Shown: positions 24,286-35,857 of the stretch, piece after piece
How the letters are laid out: each line of letters opens with the position of its first letter
How positions within the stretch are numbered: position 1 is the first letter of the stretch
Assembly: GCF_005405925.1 (NCBI RefSeq)
Contig: NZ_BJHV01000001.1
Span: forward strand, 9,424,001 to 9,488,000
Length of the DNA stretch: 64,000 nt
DNA from: Streptomyces antimycoticus
GTDB taxonomy: Bacteria; Actinomycetota; Actinomycetes; Streptomycetales; Streptomycetaceae
Reading direction: 5' to 3'
Made by a program: the position numbers and the translations under genes
The notes under the pieces: generated by a model
Told to the model about the DNA's origin: nothing
Seen by the model: only the letters and a program-made list of their open reading frames with translations
Databases searched by the model: none

Positions 24286-25355
24286 GGGATGAGGGGCACG
24301 GCCCCGGGGCGGCGCGTCGCCAGCCGCAGCATGCTGACCGTGGAGCGCACGACCCGCTCCTTGGTGCGTGCGGCCAGGCCACCGCGCAGCACCCGCTCGC
24401 GCGGGGAGTCGTCCGCCCGCACCAACTGGATCAGCCCGTCCCGGCGGCCCAGGCTCACGCACTGCACCACAAAGCGGAAGCGCAGCGGCTCCGGCTGCCG
24501 CCCGCGTGTCTCGGCGATGATCGAGGAGGCGGCGTGCGAACCGGCCGGGAGCGCGGTGGCACAGGCCATGCGCAGGTGACCGGCGGCCGGGGTGGTCATG
24601 GCCGCGGCGTCGCCGACCGCGTAGATCTCCGGATGGGACACCGAGCGCAGGGCGCCGTCGACGCTGATGCCGCCGCTGGGATCGAGGGTGATCCCGGCGG
24701 CCTCGGCCAGGGCGGTGTTCGCGGTCATCGCGGTGGCCCACACCACCGCGTCGGTGTCGATGTCCTCGGGGCCCGCCACCCGGCGGCCCTCCTCGATCCG
24801 GACACCGAGCCCGGTGAGCGTTGAACGGACATGGGCGCGGCCCTTCGCCGACAGCCCCGTGCCGACCTCGTCGCCCGTGATCAACCGGACCTTCCAGGCG
24901 TGCTGGGACTCGGCGATCTCGGCCGCGAGCTCGATGCCGGTGAGTCCCCCGCCGACCACCGTCAGCTCGCCCGGGCCGTCCAGCAGCCGCTTGTGCAGTT
25001 CGGCCGCCGTCTCCGGGGTGTAGGCGCGCTCACCGGGGTCGGGGGTGCGGCTGCCGAGCGCGTACACCAGCCGGTCGTACGGCAGCCGGCGGCCGTCGTC
25101 GGTGGTGACCTGCCGGGCGGCCGGGTCGATCCGGGTGGCGCGGGCGGCCACGTGGGCGATGCCGGCCCGCCGCGCCAGCGCGTCGAGCGGATGTGTGATG
25201 TCGGGCCGTCCGGCGGCCCGCTCGTGCAGCCGGACCCGTTCGGTGAAAGCGGTGCTCGGATCGACCAGGGTGACGCGGGTGTGCGGGGCCAGCCGCAGGG
25301 CGGCCATCAGCCCCGCATAGCCCGCGCCGAGTACCAGGACCTGCTGCTTCTCCAT
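24273..25355 (-). CDS. FAD-dependent pyridine nucleotide-disulfide-type oxidoreductase
   Basis: Flavoprotein of 360 residues similar to type II NADH dehydrogenases. It has an FAD-binding dinucleotide fold VLVLGAGYAGLMAALRL (residues 6-22), an NAD(P)-binding fold LTVVGGGLTGIELAAEIA (about 133-150) and the C-terminal FAD motif IYAVGDAAAM. It lies directly downstream of an ECF41 sigma gene, with a matching ECF41 promoter at 25393-25419. ECF41 genes are usually paired with an oxidoreductase, epimerase or carboxymuconolactone decarboxylase of this sort, so the enzyme is the likely regulon member. The substrate is unknown. An 18-base repeat array overlaps its last codons. Confidence 0.87.
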   Translation of the reverse strand: MEKQQVLVLGAGYAGLMAALRLAPHTRVTLVDPSTAFTERVRLHERAAGRPDITHPLDALARRAGIAHVAARATRIDPAARQVTTDDGRRLPYDRLVYALGSRTPDPGERAYTPETAAELHKRLLDGPGELTVVGGGLTGIELAAEIAESQHAWKVRLITGDEVGTGLSAKGRAHVRSTLTGLGVRIEEGRRVAGPEDIDTDAVVWATAMTANTALAEAAGITLDPSGGISVDGALRSVSHPEIYAVGDAAAMTTPAAGHLRMACATALPAGSHAASSIIAETRGRQPEPLRFRFVVQCVSLGRRDGLIQLVRADDSPRERVLRGGLAARTKERVVRSTVSMLRLATRRPGAVPLIPGMS

Positions 25356-25392
25356 ACCGGCGGCCTCCTTCTCGGGTGGTGTTCACGAAGAG

Positions 25393-25419
25393 GACGACAT
25401 GGCGGCCCCAGATGTGACG
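25393..25419 (-). promoter_or_regulatory. ECF41-type promoter for the oxidoreductase
   Basis: Minus strand: CGTCACA, 16 bases, then CGTC, matching the described ECF41 consensus (TGTCACA and CGTC) except the first base. It lies in the 74 bases between the sigma stop and the oxidoreductase start. Confidence 0.65.
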
Positions 25420-25429
25420 GTGATGCCGG

Positions 25430-26302
25430 TCACAGGCTCGGCAGGTCGAGGTGGCGGAGCTTGTCGGGGTTGACGATCACGTCGATCTCGGTGATCAGAC
25501 CCTGGTGCACGGAGAAGGCGAAGACCACGGCCTGGCCGTCCGTGCGGTCGGCGATGACCAGGCCCGGGGCATCGTTGACCGCGCAACGGTGCACCACCAT
25601 CGTGGCCGGGTCGAAGCCCCGGGCGAGACGCTGGGCGAAGCGGGCCACCTTCTCGTTGCCCACCACCGGGACCCGGGCCGCCGCCACCTTGCCGCCACCG
25701 TCCGAACGCCAGACGACCTCCGGATCCAGGATCTCCAGCAGCCCCTCCATGTCACCGCCCAGAACCGCCTGGAGAAACGCGTCCACGGCGCGCCGGTGCT
25801 CCCCGCGGTCCACCGAGCGCCGCGGCGCCTCCTCCCGGACCCGCTTGCGCGCCCGGGAGGCCAGTTGCCGTACGGAACCCGAACTACGGCCCACGACCTC
25901 GGCGATCTCGGGGAACGGCACCGAGAAGACATCGTGCAGGATGAAGGCGGTCCGCTCCGCCGGGGTCAGCCGCTCCAGCACGGTGAGCAGCGCCAGCCCC
26001 ACCGACTCGTCGAGCGTCACCCGGTCCTCCGGACCGCCGGCCGCCACCACCGGCTCGGGCAGCCAGGGACCGACGTACGCCTCGCGTCGCACCCGCGCCG
26101 ATCCCAGCAGGTCGTAGCAGATCCGGCTGATGACGGTGGTCAGATACGCGCGGGGGTCGGCGACCTCGTCCGCGGGCAGCGCCTGCCAGCGCAGCCAGGT
26201 CTCCTGCACCGCGTCATCGGCGTCGGCGACCGAGCCGGTGATGCGATAGGCGACGGCCCACAGCCGGTCGCGCTGCTGTTCGAAGTCGGTCAGCTCTGCC
26301 AT
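25430..26302 (-). CDS. ECF41 RNA polymerase sigma factor (SigJ-like)
   Basis: ECF sigma factor of 290 residues with the C-terminal SnoaL-like extension typical of group 41. Region 2 is in YRITGSVADADDAVQETWLRW (about 19-38) and region 4 in ERLTPAERTAFILHDVF and VGRSSGSVRQLASRARKRV. The extension contains the hallmark motifs DGGGK and NPDKL, which in studied members modulate activity in place of a classical anti-sigma factor. Its own upstream region has a perfect ECF41-type promoter, so positive autoregulation is expected. No anti-sigma gene is adjacent. Confidence 0.92.
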   Translation of the reverse strand: MAELTDFEQQRDRLWAVAYRITGSVADADDAVQETWLRWQALPADEVADPRAYLTTVISRICYDLLGSARVRREAYVGPWLPEPVVAAGGPEDRVTLDESVGLALLTVLERLTPAERTAFILHDVFSVPFPEIAEVVGRSSGSVRQLASRARKRVREEAPRRSVDRGEHRRAVDAFLQAVLGGDMEGLLEILDPEVVWRSDGGGKVAAARVPVVGNEKVARFAQRLARGFDPATMVVHRCAVNDAPGLVIADRTDGQAVVFAFSVHQGLITEIDVIVNPDKLRHLDLPSL

Positions 26303-26333
26303 GTCCTGATCCTCTCGTCGGCCCGAGAGGGAG

Positions 26334-26360
26334 GACGAGACGGCGGCCGGAAGTGTGACA
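26334..26360 (-). promoter_or_regulatory. ECF41-type promoter for the sigma gene
   Basis: Minus strand: TGTCACA at 26354-26360, a 16-base spacer, and CGTC at 26334-26337, 31 bases before the sigma start codon. This matches the published ECF41 promoter pattern exactly and shares its spacing with the promoter at 25393-25419. Confidence 0.75.
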
Positions 26361-26498
26361 GCCGCCTCCCGGGCGGGGTGGCGGCCTCCCCGGCGACGCC
26401 GTGACTTTGGGAGGTCCGGGCCCCTTCCGGCGGAGCGTTGTGCCCTGCCGGGCGGGGCGGGGCTGGCGCGGGAGCAAGGGCAGGCGTAAGCAGTAGAT

Positions 26499-27614
26499 GT
26501 GCATGTGTGGCAGGGTCATTCGGATCTGCGCCGGCCAAGGTGGCGTACCCGCGTCTTGGTCGTGATCCCCCTGCTGGTCATCGGGCTGATCACGCTCGGC
26601 GATGTGTTGGCCCCGGCGAGCGTGAGGCTCAGCCCGCTGCTGATCGCGGCCCCGGCCATGACCGCCTCGTTCGCCGGCCCCCTGCTCACGGCGTGTGTGG
26701 GGCTCCTGGCCGTCGGCGCCCAGATCGTGGCGAACGCCTATGAGGGCTTCCTCGGCCAGCCCGGGCGCATGACCGAGGTGATCACCCTGATCCTGGTCTC
26801 GGCGATGATCGTGCTGTTCCGCGCGGTCCTCGACCGGCATATGCGCGAGCTGAACCGGGTGCGGGCGGTGGCCGATGTGGCACAGCGGGTCTTGCTGCGC
26901 CCGCTTCCCGTCCGGGTCGGCCCGCTGCTGATCGCCTCGGTCTACCTCGCGGCCGAGCCGGGGGCGGAGATCGGCGGCGATCTGTACGCGGCGGCGCGTA
27001 CCTCGAACAGCACCCGCCTGATCATCGGCGATGTCCGGGGCAGCGGGCTGACCGCCGTCGCGGACGCCTCCCTGGTGCTCGGCGCCTTCCGCGCGATGGC
27101 CCACTGGCCCGTACCCCTGACCGATCTGGCGGCCCACTTGGACACCGCCCTATCCGCCGAGCGGACCGAACCCCCCGACAAGGCGCCCGGGGCGGGGGAG
27201 TCGTTTGTCACCGCCGCCGTGCTGGAGATCCCCGACGACCAGCCGGTGGTCCGCCTCGTCAACTGCGGACATCCGCCGCCGATCGCGCTGCGCGACTCGG
27301 GCGTGAAGACTCTGGAGGGCTATGCGCCCGCACTGCCGCTGGGCCTCGGTCATCTGGTGGCCGACCGGTACCACAGCGAGGTCTTCCCCTTCGACGAGGG
27401 CGATCAGCTGCTGCTCTACACCGACGGGGTCATCGAGGCGCGGAACAGCGAGGGCACCTTCTATCCGCTCGTCGAACGGCTCCCCGGATGGAACGGCGCC
27501 GGCCCCCAGCACCTCGTCGACCGAGTGCACCGTGATCTGATCTTCCACACAGGCGGCCACCAGGGCGATGACGCCGCCCTGGTCGTCCTCGAACGCCACG
27601 GGGTGGATCGCTGA
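26499..27614 (+). CDS. Membrane-anchored SpoIIE/PP2C serine phosphatase
   Basis: Phosphatase of about 371 residues. The N-terminus has three or so hydrophobic segments (LVVIPLLVIGLITLG, LLIAAPAMTASFAGPLLTA, VITLILVSAMIVLF), then a linker DVAQRVLLRPLP and a PP2C domain with metal-site motifs EIGGDLYA, IGDVRGSGL, NCGHPPPI, LLYTDGVIEAR and GDDAALVVL. It probably acts on a partner-switching anti-anti-sigma protein, but no sigma or anti-sigma gene of that type is next to it. The start is a GTG at 26499; another GTG lies 6 bases further on. It is divergent from the ECF41 gene. Confidence 0.87.
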   Translation: MHVWQGHSDLRRPRWRTRVLVVIPLLVIGLITLGDVLAPASVRLSPLLIAAPAMTASFAGPLLTACVGLLAVGAQIVANAYEGFLGQPGRMTEVITLILVSAMIVLFRAVLDRHMRELNRVRAVADVAQRVLLRPLPVRVGPLLIASVYLAAEPGAEIGGDLYAAARTSNSTRLIIGDVRGSGLTAVADASLVLGAFRAMAHWPVPLTDLAAHLDTALSAERTEPPDKAPGAGESFVTAAVLEIPDDQPVVRLVNCGHPPPIALRDSGVKTLEGYAPALPLGLGHLVADRYHSEVFPFDEGDQLLLYTDGVIEARNSEGTFYPLVERLPGWNGAGPQHLVDRVHRDLIFHTGGHQGDDAALVVLERHGVDR

Positions 27615-27677
27615 CGCCACCGGGCGGCGAGCCGAGGCGGCCCGGGCGGGGGCTGGGGCGGAGCCCGGCTCCCGGAC

Positions 27678-27734
27678 GCTCGCACCTCGCGAAACCGCCC
27701 ACGAACGGACATCAGCATCAATCGCCCTTAAACT
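27678..27734 (+). promoter_or_regulatory. Candidate ClgR-like box and -10 element before the Clp gene
   Basis: GCTCGC-N5-GCGAAAC at 27678-27695 resembles the ClgR operator pattern (GTTCGC-N5-GCG). TAAACT at 27729-27734 ends 6 bases before the ATG at 27741, so transcription may start at the start codon (leaderless). Both are pattern-based. Confidence 0.35.
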
Positions 27735-27740
27735 GGTCAC

Positions 27741-30392
<2,652 letters not shown>

Positions 30393-30413
30393 TGCCACGG
30401 GGAGCGGACCAGG

Positions 30414-31607
30414 TCAACGGCCCATCGTCAGACCGTCCTTCTTGGCGCCCCGGCTGAGCACCGCCTCCTGGATGGTGCTCAGCGCGCTGGTGTAGCCCGG
30501 GTTACCGGGGTTCTTCTCCAGGGCCCGGGGAAGGTTCACCAGGGAGATCGGATCGTTGTCCACGGCGTGCGGGATGTACTCCGCCTTCTTCACCTCCCAC
30601 GCCCTGCCCTCGGCGGTGGGCGGGGTGAAGGTGAAGCGGGCCGCCGAGCCCATCTGACCGCGTTTGTCGGGCATGATCCCCGCGATCTGGTCGCCCATGC
30701 CGTAGACCACCCAGGTGCCGTTGACCTTCTCGTACGCCTGGGGGACATGGGCGTGGGTGCCGATGATCAGGTCGATGTCGCGGCGGCCCCCGTCCTTGGA
30801 GGCGGTCAGCTTCTTGGCGAGCGCGAGCTGGAGCTTGTCCGGCGCCTGCTGCCATTCGGTGCCCCAGTGCACGCTGACGACGACCACATCGGCGCCGGCG
30901 CGCCGGGCGGCCCGGGCGTCCTTGATGATCCGCGCCGGGTTGATGAGGTTGACCAGCCACGCCTTGCCCTTGGGGACCGGGATGCCGTTGGTGCCGTAGG
31001 CGTAGGCGAGCTGGGCGACCTTGGCGCCACCGGCCTCCATCATCGTGGGACGGGTGCTCTCCGTGGCGGAACGGGCCGATCCGGCGTGCTTGAGCCCGGC
31101 CTTGTCCATGGCGTCGAGAGTGCGGACCACCCCCTCGGGACCGGCGTCGAGGGTGTGGTTGGAGGCGGTGGAGCAGGAGTCGTAGCCGAGGGTCTTCACG
31201 GCCGAGGCGAGCTGCGGAGGCGTCTTGAAGGTCGGATAGCCGGTGAACGGTCCGTGGGCGGCCCCGTAGACGGTCTCCATATGGCAGATGGCCAGGTCGG
31301 CCTGGGCGACGACGGGCGCCGCCGCCCGGATCATGCGCTGGAAGTCATAGCCGTCACCGCCCGCGTCCGCCTGTGCCTGCCGGATGACCGAGGCGTGCAC
31401 CAGCAGATCGCCGGTGGCCACCAGGGTGAAGCCCTTCGTGGCCCCGCTCCTGGCCGGCGCGGTTCTCGAGGGCTTCTCCTCGGCCTTGGGGGCGGCCGGT
31501 GTCCCGCTGCCGCACGCGGTGACGGCGCCGAGCAGGGCGACGGCGAGAAGCGCCGTCCGATGGTGTGGGTGATGGGACACGGTGCACTCCGCACTGGTCC
31601 GGTCCAT
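30414..31607 (-). CDS. CapA-family lipoprotein (poly-gamma-glutamate synthesis-like)
   Basis: Secreted metallophosphatase-like protein of 397 residues from ATG 31607, or 388 from a GTG at 31580 that directly precedes the signal peptide. The signal region LLAVALLGAVTACGS has a lipobox Cys. The CapA/PgsA core follows: TLVATGDLLVHASV, DLAICHMETVYG, STASNHTLDAGPEG, VVVVSVHWGTEW and IIGTHAHVPQAYE, with the metal-binding Asp, Asn and His residues of the calcineurin-like fold. In Bacillus the family joins capsule polymer synthesis; its role here is unknown. It converges with the Clp gene. Confidence 0.88.
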   Translation of the reverse strand: MDRTSAECTVSHHPHHRTALLAVALLGAVTACGSGTPAAPKAEEKPSRTAPARSGATKGFTLVATGDLLVHASVIRQAQADAGGDGYDFQRMIRAAAPVVAQADLAICHMETVYGAAHGPFTGYPTFKTPPQLASAVKTLGYDSCSTASNHTLDAGPEGVVRTLDAMDKAGLKHAGSARSATESTRPTMMEAGGAKVAQLAYAYGTNGIPVPKGKAWLVNLINPARIIKDARAARRAGADVVVVSVHWGTEWQQAPDKLQLALAKKLTASKDGGRRDIDLIIGTHAHVPQAYEKVNGTWVVYGMGDQIAGIMPDKRGQMGSAARFTFTPPTAEGRAWEVKKAEYIPHAVDNDPISLVNLPRALEKNPGNPGYTSALSTIQEAVLSRGAKKDGLTMGR

Positions 31608-31927
31608 ACCGGACCCTTTTGTTCTGATTGTCGGATTGTCATATTTATATGCACGACATCCGGAGGGGTTGCGGAGTGGTGGGGAGCTTCACCGGTTCGG
31701 CCGATCGGATGTACCCGATGGGCCCGGCTGCCCCTCGTTCGACGCCCATCGATGGGACAATGCGCCCCGGCCGCGCGGGGCCGCGGCCCGGGCGGTTCTC
31801 CAGGCCGCCGTCCCCCGCGTAACTCCCTTGTGAACATGGGAGGTTAGCGATGCGCGCGGAGTGCGGAGCTGACACCATGGGGTGTGTCGCCCGCGACATA
31901 CGGCGGGACCTCGGGGGAGGACGCTCC
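31608..31927. other. Intergenic region between divergent genes
   Basis: 320 bases that should hold promoters for capA (minus) and the methyltransferase (plus). The left end is AT-rich for this sequence (CATATTTATATGC near 31640) and fits a promoter. A perfect 12-base palindrome, CCCATCGATGGG, lies at 31745-31756. I see no gene. Confidence 0.45.
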
Positions 31928-32779
31928 ATGCAGATCGGCCGGCCCAGCATCACCGCCCGCGGCGCGGCCGCGTTCCGCGCGGCCCACCAGGAGCTGGAGG
32001 GCGGCCGGGTGTTCCACGATCCGCTGGCGGCCCGTATCCTCGCCGCCGACGCGGACGATCCCCTCCTCGAAGCGGCCTTCCGCCCCGAGCGCGAGGATGT
32101 GCGGCTGTCCGTGGCCGCCCGCGCGCGGTTCGCCGAGGACGCCGTAGCGGCCGCCGTGACGCGCGGGGTGCGGCAGGCGGTGGCGCTGGGGGCGGGGCTG
32201 GACACCTTCGGCTGCCGCAATCCGTACGAGGCGGAGGGCCTGCGGGTATTCGAGGTGGACCACCCCGCGACCCAGGAGTGGAAGCGCGGCCGGCTGGCCG
32301 CCGCGGAGATCCCCGTACCGCCCTCGCTGACCTTCGCACCGGTCGACTTCGAGCGGCAGAGCCTGGCCGACGGGCTGACGGCGGCGGGCTTCGACCCGGC
32401 CCGCCCGGCGTTCTTCATCTGGCTCGGGGTGGTGCCGTATCTGACGCACACCGCCGTACTGGACACGCTCGGCTTCATCGCCGACCTGCCCGGCGGCTCC
32501 GGAGTCGTCTTCGACTACGGCGAGCCACCGGACACGCTGCCACCGGAGCACCGCGCCGTGCACGAGGCCCGCGCGGCATGGGCCGCCGAGGCCGGTGAGC
32601 CCTTCCTCAGCTTTTTCACCCCGGAGGAACTCGCCGGTGACCTCCACCGGCTGGGCTTCTCCGCGCGGGAGGACATCCGCTACCGCGACCTCACGGCCCG
32701 GTACGAGAGCGGACACCGCATGGCCGACGGGTACGCGGACCTGGGCGCCCACGTGATCCACACCTGGATCCAGGGCTGA
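31928..32779 (+). CDS. Class I SAM-dependent methyltransferase (LCM family)
   Basis: Methyltransferase of 283 residues of the leucine carboxyl methyltransferase-like family (PF04072 type), common in actinomycetes. Markers: SITARGAAAFRAAHQ, the SAM-site segment RQAVALGAGLDTFGCR (about 75-90), VFEVDHPATQEWKR, FIWLGVVPYLT and the C-terminal RYRDLTARYESG. Substrate is unknown; O-methylation is inferred from the family. The start at 31928 has a GGGGGAGGA ribosome-binding site just upstream; an upstream in-frame ATG at 31850 is less likely. Confidence 0.87.
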   Translation: MQIGRPSITARGAAAFRAAHQELEGGRVFHDPLAARILAADADDPLLEAAFRPEREDVRLSVAARARFAEDAVAAAVTRGVRQAVALGAGLDTFGCRNPYEAEGLRVFEVDHPATQEWKRGRLAAAEIPVPPSLTFAPVDFERQSLADGLTAAGFDPARPAFFIWLGVVPYLTHTAVLDTLGFIADLPGGSGVVFDYGEPPDTLPPEHRAVHEARAAWAAEAGEPFLSFFTPEELAGDLHRLGFSAREDIRYRDLTARYESGHRMADGYADLGAHVIHTWIQG

Positions 32780-32820
32780 GCCCGGACCGCCGGTGGGCGG
32801 CCCGGGCTTCGTCAACTCCG

Positions 32821-34730
32821 CTACGAGTCAAGGGACGTGGTGAGTCCACCGGCGGCGGTCACCGGTACGGTGACACGGCTGCCGCCCAGGTCCACCGCCA
32901 CCTTCGCCCCGGTCGCTTCCTCGAAGTAGAGGAAGTCGGCGTCGGTGCCGCCGAGGACCAGCCCCAGCCGATGGCCCGGCTTGATCTCGTAGTCGTTCGG
33001 CAGTGTCTTCCAGGTGATCCGGTAGGACCGACCGGGGGTCAGCGGCTCGGGAGTGGTGACCGAGTGGCGGTTCTGGGCGTCCATCCAGCCGCGGGCGATC
33101 ACCTCGGAGGATTTGCGCGCCGTCACATTGGCGGTCTTCTGGTAGCAGGCGTCGTCCTGGGCGGTGCTCTCCCCGTGGCAGGAGTCCTCGTCCAGCCCCT
33201 GCAGACCGTCATGGATCCTGTTCTGCGGCTCGTTGCGATTCCAGTCGATCCGTTCGTCCTCGCCGTAGTCCACGAGCAGCGCGGTGAGGTTCGACGTCGG
33301 TTTGTCGAGCGTGACCCGCAGATCCACGGTGGGCGTGCCGGAGAGCCGCGCCCCGCTCCGCAGTGGCGGGGTGCGGAACGCCAGCCGGCCCGGATGGCTC
33401 GCCGACGGGTCGGCGGTGAGATCCGCCTCGCTCAGCTTGGTGTCGGTGAAGGTCCCGGTGCCGCTCGCGGGGCTCAGTGCCAGGGAGCCGTCAGGCCCCG
33501 GGTGCAGGGGCACCGAGGAGGTGCCGGCGGGCCAGTCGGCCTGGGTCGTCCAGGTGGTCGGGCCGGTCTGCAGATCGACCCGGGGCTCGTCCATGATCCC
33601 GTTCCGCACGCCGTACAGCCAGTGGTCGAACCATCGGTGCACGGTGTCGACCCACTGCGCGCGCCGGCCGGGCCAGTCGAACGGATCGGTGTGCCCGTAG
33701 CGGCCCAGCCACAGCTTGCGTGGCACATCGCGCTCGGCCAGCGGGGCCCACCAGTTCGCGAACTGGTCGATCCGGACGTTGTAGTCGCTGAGGTCGTGTG
33801 CCGCGAGGACGCTCGCGCGCACCTTGTTCACCTCGGGCGCCGGCTGCGCGATGTAATTGCGCTCATGCCAGTGGGCGTTGTAGTTGCCGGTGGCGTCGTC
33901 CTCGCCGGCCTGCAGCCGGTCGCGCACCGCCTGGCACTTCTGGGGTGGGTCGGTGTCCAGCGCCGTCGTCAGATAGGAGGCGAAACCATTCCAGTGCTTG
34001 GCGCCGTTGGTGCGGGCGAAGTCGTACCAGGAGCTCATCCCGGAGATCGGGACGATGGTCTCCAGCCCTCCACACCGGTGCCGGCCACGGCATTGGCCAG
34101 CATGCCCTCGTACGAGTGGCCGATCATGCCCACCTTGCCGGTGGACCAGGAGGCTTTCACCTCGCTGCCGTCGGCCGCGTATGCCGTGGCCCGGCCGCCC
34201 AGCCAGTCGATCGTCGCCTTGGCTGCCGCCACGTCGGAGGCGCCGCCGATCGTCAGACAGCCGTCGGATCTGCCGGTTCCGGTCACATCCACATCGACCA
34301 CGGCGTAGCCGCGTGGCACGAAGTAATTGTCATAGAAGAGCGGGAACTTGGCCGGGGCGCCCTGGGCGTCGTAGCTCTTCCGCTCCGACTCGAACCTGCG
34401 GCCCACGGTGTCGTTGTAGGGGCTGGCCGACATGATGACCGGCACCTTGAGACCCTGCTGGGTCTCCTTGGGCCGGATGATGTCGACCGCGACCCGGTCC
34501 TTGTGCCCATCGCCGTCACTGTCGACGGGTGTCTGGACCATGAGGTGCTCGCGCACGGCATCCTGATACGAGAACACCGGCTGGGTGCGGCCGTCCACCA
34601 CCTGGGCACCGGGCGGGGCGACGGGCTGGGCGGATGGGCGGGCCGACGCGGGCCCGGCGGGCAGCGCGGCAAGGGCTGTCGATATCGCGACCGCGGCGAT
34701 CACGGCGCCGCGCCATCGTGAGGTGAGCAT
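32821..34730 (-). pseudogene. Secreted X-Pro dipeptidyl-peptidase (S15), frameshifted
   Basis: Two open frames give one S15 peptidase of about 635 residues. The first (34730 down to 34035) has a signal peptide (AVIAAVAISTALAALPAGPASA), the N-terminal part and the nucleophile motif GHSYEG; it runs into GVEGWRPSSRSPG and stops. The second (34038 down to 32821) continues in the next frame with MSSWYDFARTNGAKHW, YGHTDPFDW, and the C-terminal jelly-roll segment. One missing G on the plus strand near 34064-34067 (GGGCTGG read where GGGCCTGG is expected on the coding strand) accounts for the break. It may be a sequencing error or a real null mutation. Confidence 0.8.
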
Positions 34731-34817
34731 ACGGACCTCCTGGCCACGGCCCCCGCCCCGGGATCAGGAGTCGGCGGTTGACCGGTCGGCGATCCCGGGG
34801 TTCCGGGGCCATGGAGG

Positions 34818-35048
34818 CTACTCGGCGATTTTCGTACGCATGGTCCAGCGAAAGATCGCTGTGGTGATGTCAGCGGAATCGCTGACGAGTTCGAAGTGCT
34901 CGTATCCATCGCGATGCTGGATTTTGAGCTTCTTGCTGGTGAGGGTCGACCGCCCGGTCCGGAATGCCCGGGGCAGATCGTCAGGTCCGCCTTCGAGGAC
35001 GACCTCGATCGGGCTGCCGTCGGACAGGTAACTGACGTGATCGCTCAT
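34818..35048 (-). CDS. DUF5988 family small protein
   Basis: Protein of 76 residues. The blocks VVLEGGPDDLPRAF, LKIQHRDGYEHFEL and RWTMRTKIAE agree with my memory of DUF5988 proteins, which are often found next to actinomycete polyketide or peptide clusters. The function is unknown. The start is 26 bases after the SARP stop and has a strong ribosome-binding site (AAGGAGGTGG, at 35053-35063 on the plus strand), so it is probably translated from the SARP transcript. Confidence 0.75.
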   Translation of the reverse strand: MSDHVSYLSDGSPIEVVLEGGPDDLPRAFRTGRSTLTSKKLKIQHRDGYEHFELVSDSADITTAIFRWTMRTKIAE

Positions 35049-35074
35049 ATGTCCACCTCCTTACGCGGTCTTCC

Positions 35075-35857
35075 TCATGCGGGAACATGCAGTTCCAGCC
35101 GGTCATCCGAGGTGAGGATGGCCCGCTGCATGTCCTGCAGGGCCCGGCACGGTTCGAGCCCGAGTTCCTCATTGAGCGTCTTGCGCGCCGCTTGATACAC
35201 ATGCAATGCGTCCGCCCGGCGGCCACAGCGGTAGAGCGCCAGCATCAACTGACGGTGGAGTGCCTCCCGCAAAGGATGCTCGGTGGTCAACTGGTACAGA
35301 TCACTCACCAGTTCGCGATGGCGGCCGAGCATGAGCCGGGAATCCGTCAGCATCTCGATGCATTCCAACCGGGCCTCCTTCAGCCAGGTCTGAAAGCCTT
35401 CGAGGATCGGCCCATGGCATACATCATCCAGCAGCGGATCGCGCCACAGATCGAGTGCGCTTTCGAAAGTGGCCGTGGCCTGCTGGTAGCGCCGCTCCCT
35501 GAGATGATCCCGGCCCTCGCACACCAGTCGTTCGAAGCAGTGGAAGTCGAGGCGATCGGGACCCAGCCGCAGGACATATCCCGGGGGGCGGGTGAGAACG
35601 GGGCTTTCGCTCTGGTTGGGCCGACGCAGGAACTTACGGATCTGGGAGACATACACATGGAGCCCGGCGATCGCCCGGCGCGGCGGATACTCCCCCCAGA
35701 TCTCCGCGATGAGCTGGTCGATCGGGACCACCTGATCGGCGCGGACGAGAAGAACGGTCAACAGGACCTCGATCTTCCGCGCCCTGATGGTTAATTTCCG
35801 CTCTCCTTCTACCACCCGGAGAGGTCCCATGATCTCATATCGCACGATGTGCCCCAT
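35075..35857 (-). CDS. SARP-family (AfsR/DnrI-like) transcriptional regulator
   Basis: Pathway-type activator of 260 residues. The N-terminal OmpR-like winged helix (RYEIMGPLRVVEG, then IDQLIAEIWGEYPPRRAIAG, about 1-95) is followed by a bacterial transcriptional activation domain (LDFHCFERLVCEG, HPLREALHRQLMLALYRCGR, about 105-250). SARPs of this size usually activate a neighbouring biosynthetic cluster through direct heptamer repeats near the -35 region. The PKS genes to the right are the obvious candidates. A GTG at 35845, matching the common SARP start RYEI, may be the true start. Confidence 0.9.
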   Translation of the reverse strand: MGHIVRYEIMGPLRVVEGERKLTIRARKIEVLLTVLLVRADQVVPIDQLIAEIWGEYPPRRAIAGLHVYVSQIRKFLRRPNQSESPVLTRPPGYVLRLGPDRLDFHCFERLVCEGRDHLRERRYQQATATFESALDLWRDPLLDDVCHGPILEGFQTWLKEARLECIEMLTDSRLMLGRHRELVSDLYQLTTEHPLREALHRQLMLALYRCGRRADALHVYQAARKTLNEELGLEPCRALQDMQRAILTSDDRLELHVPA

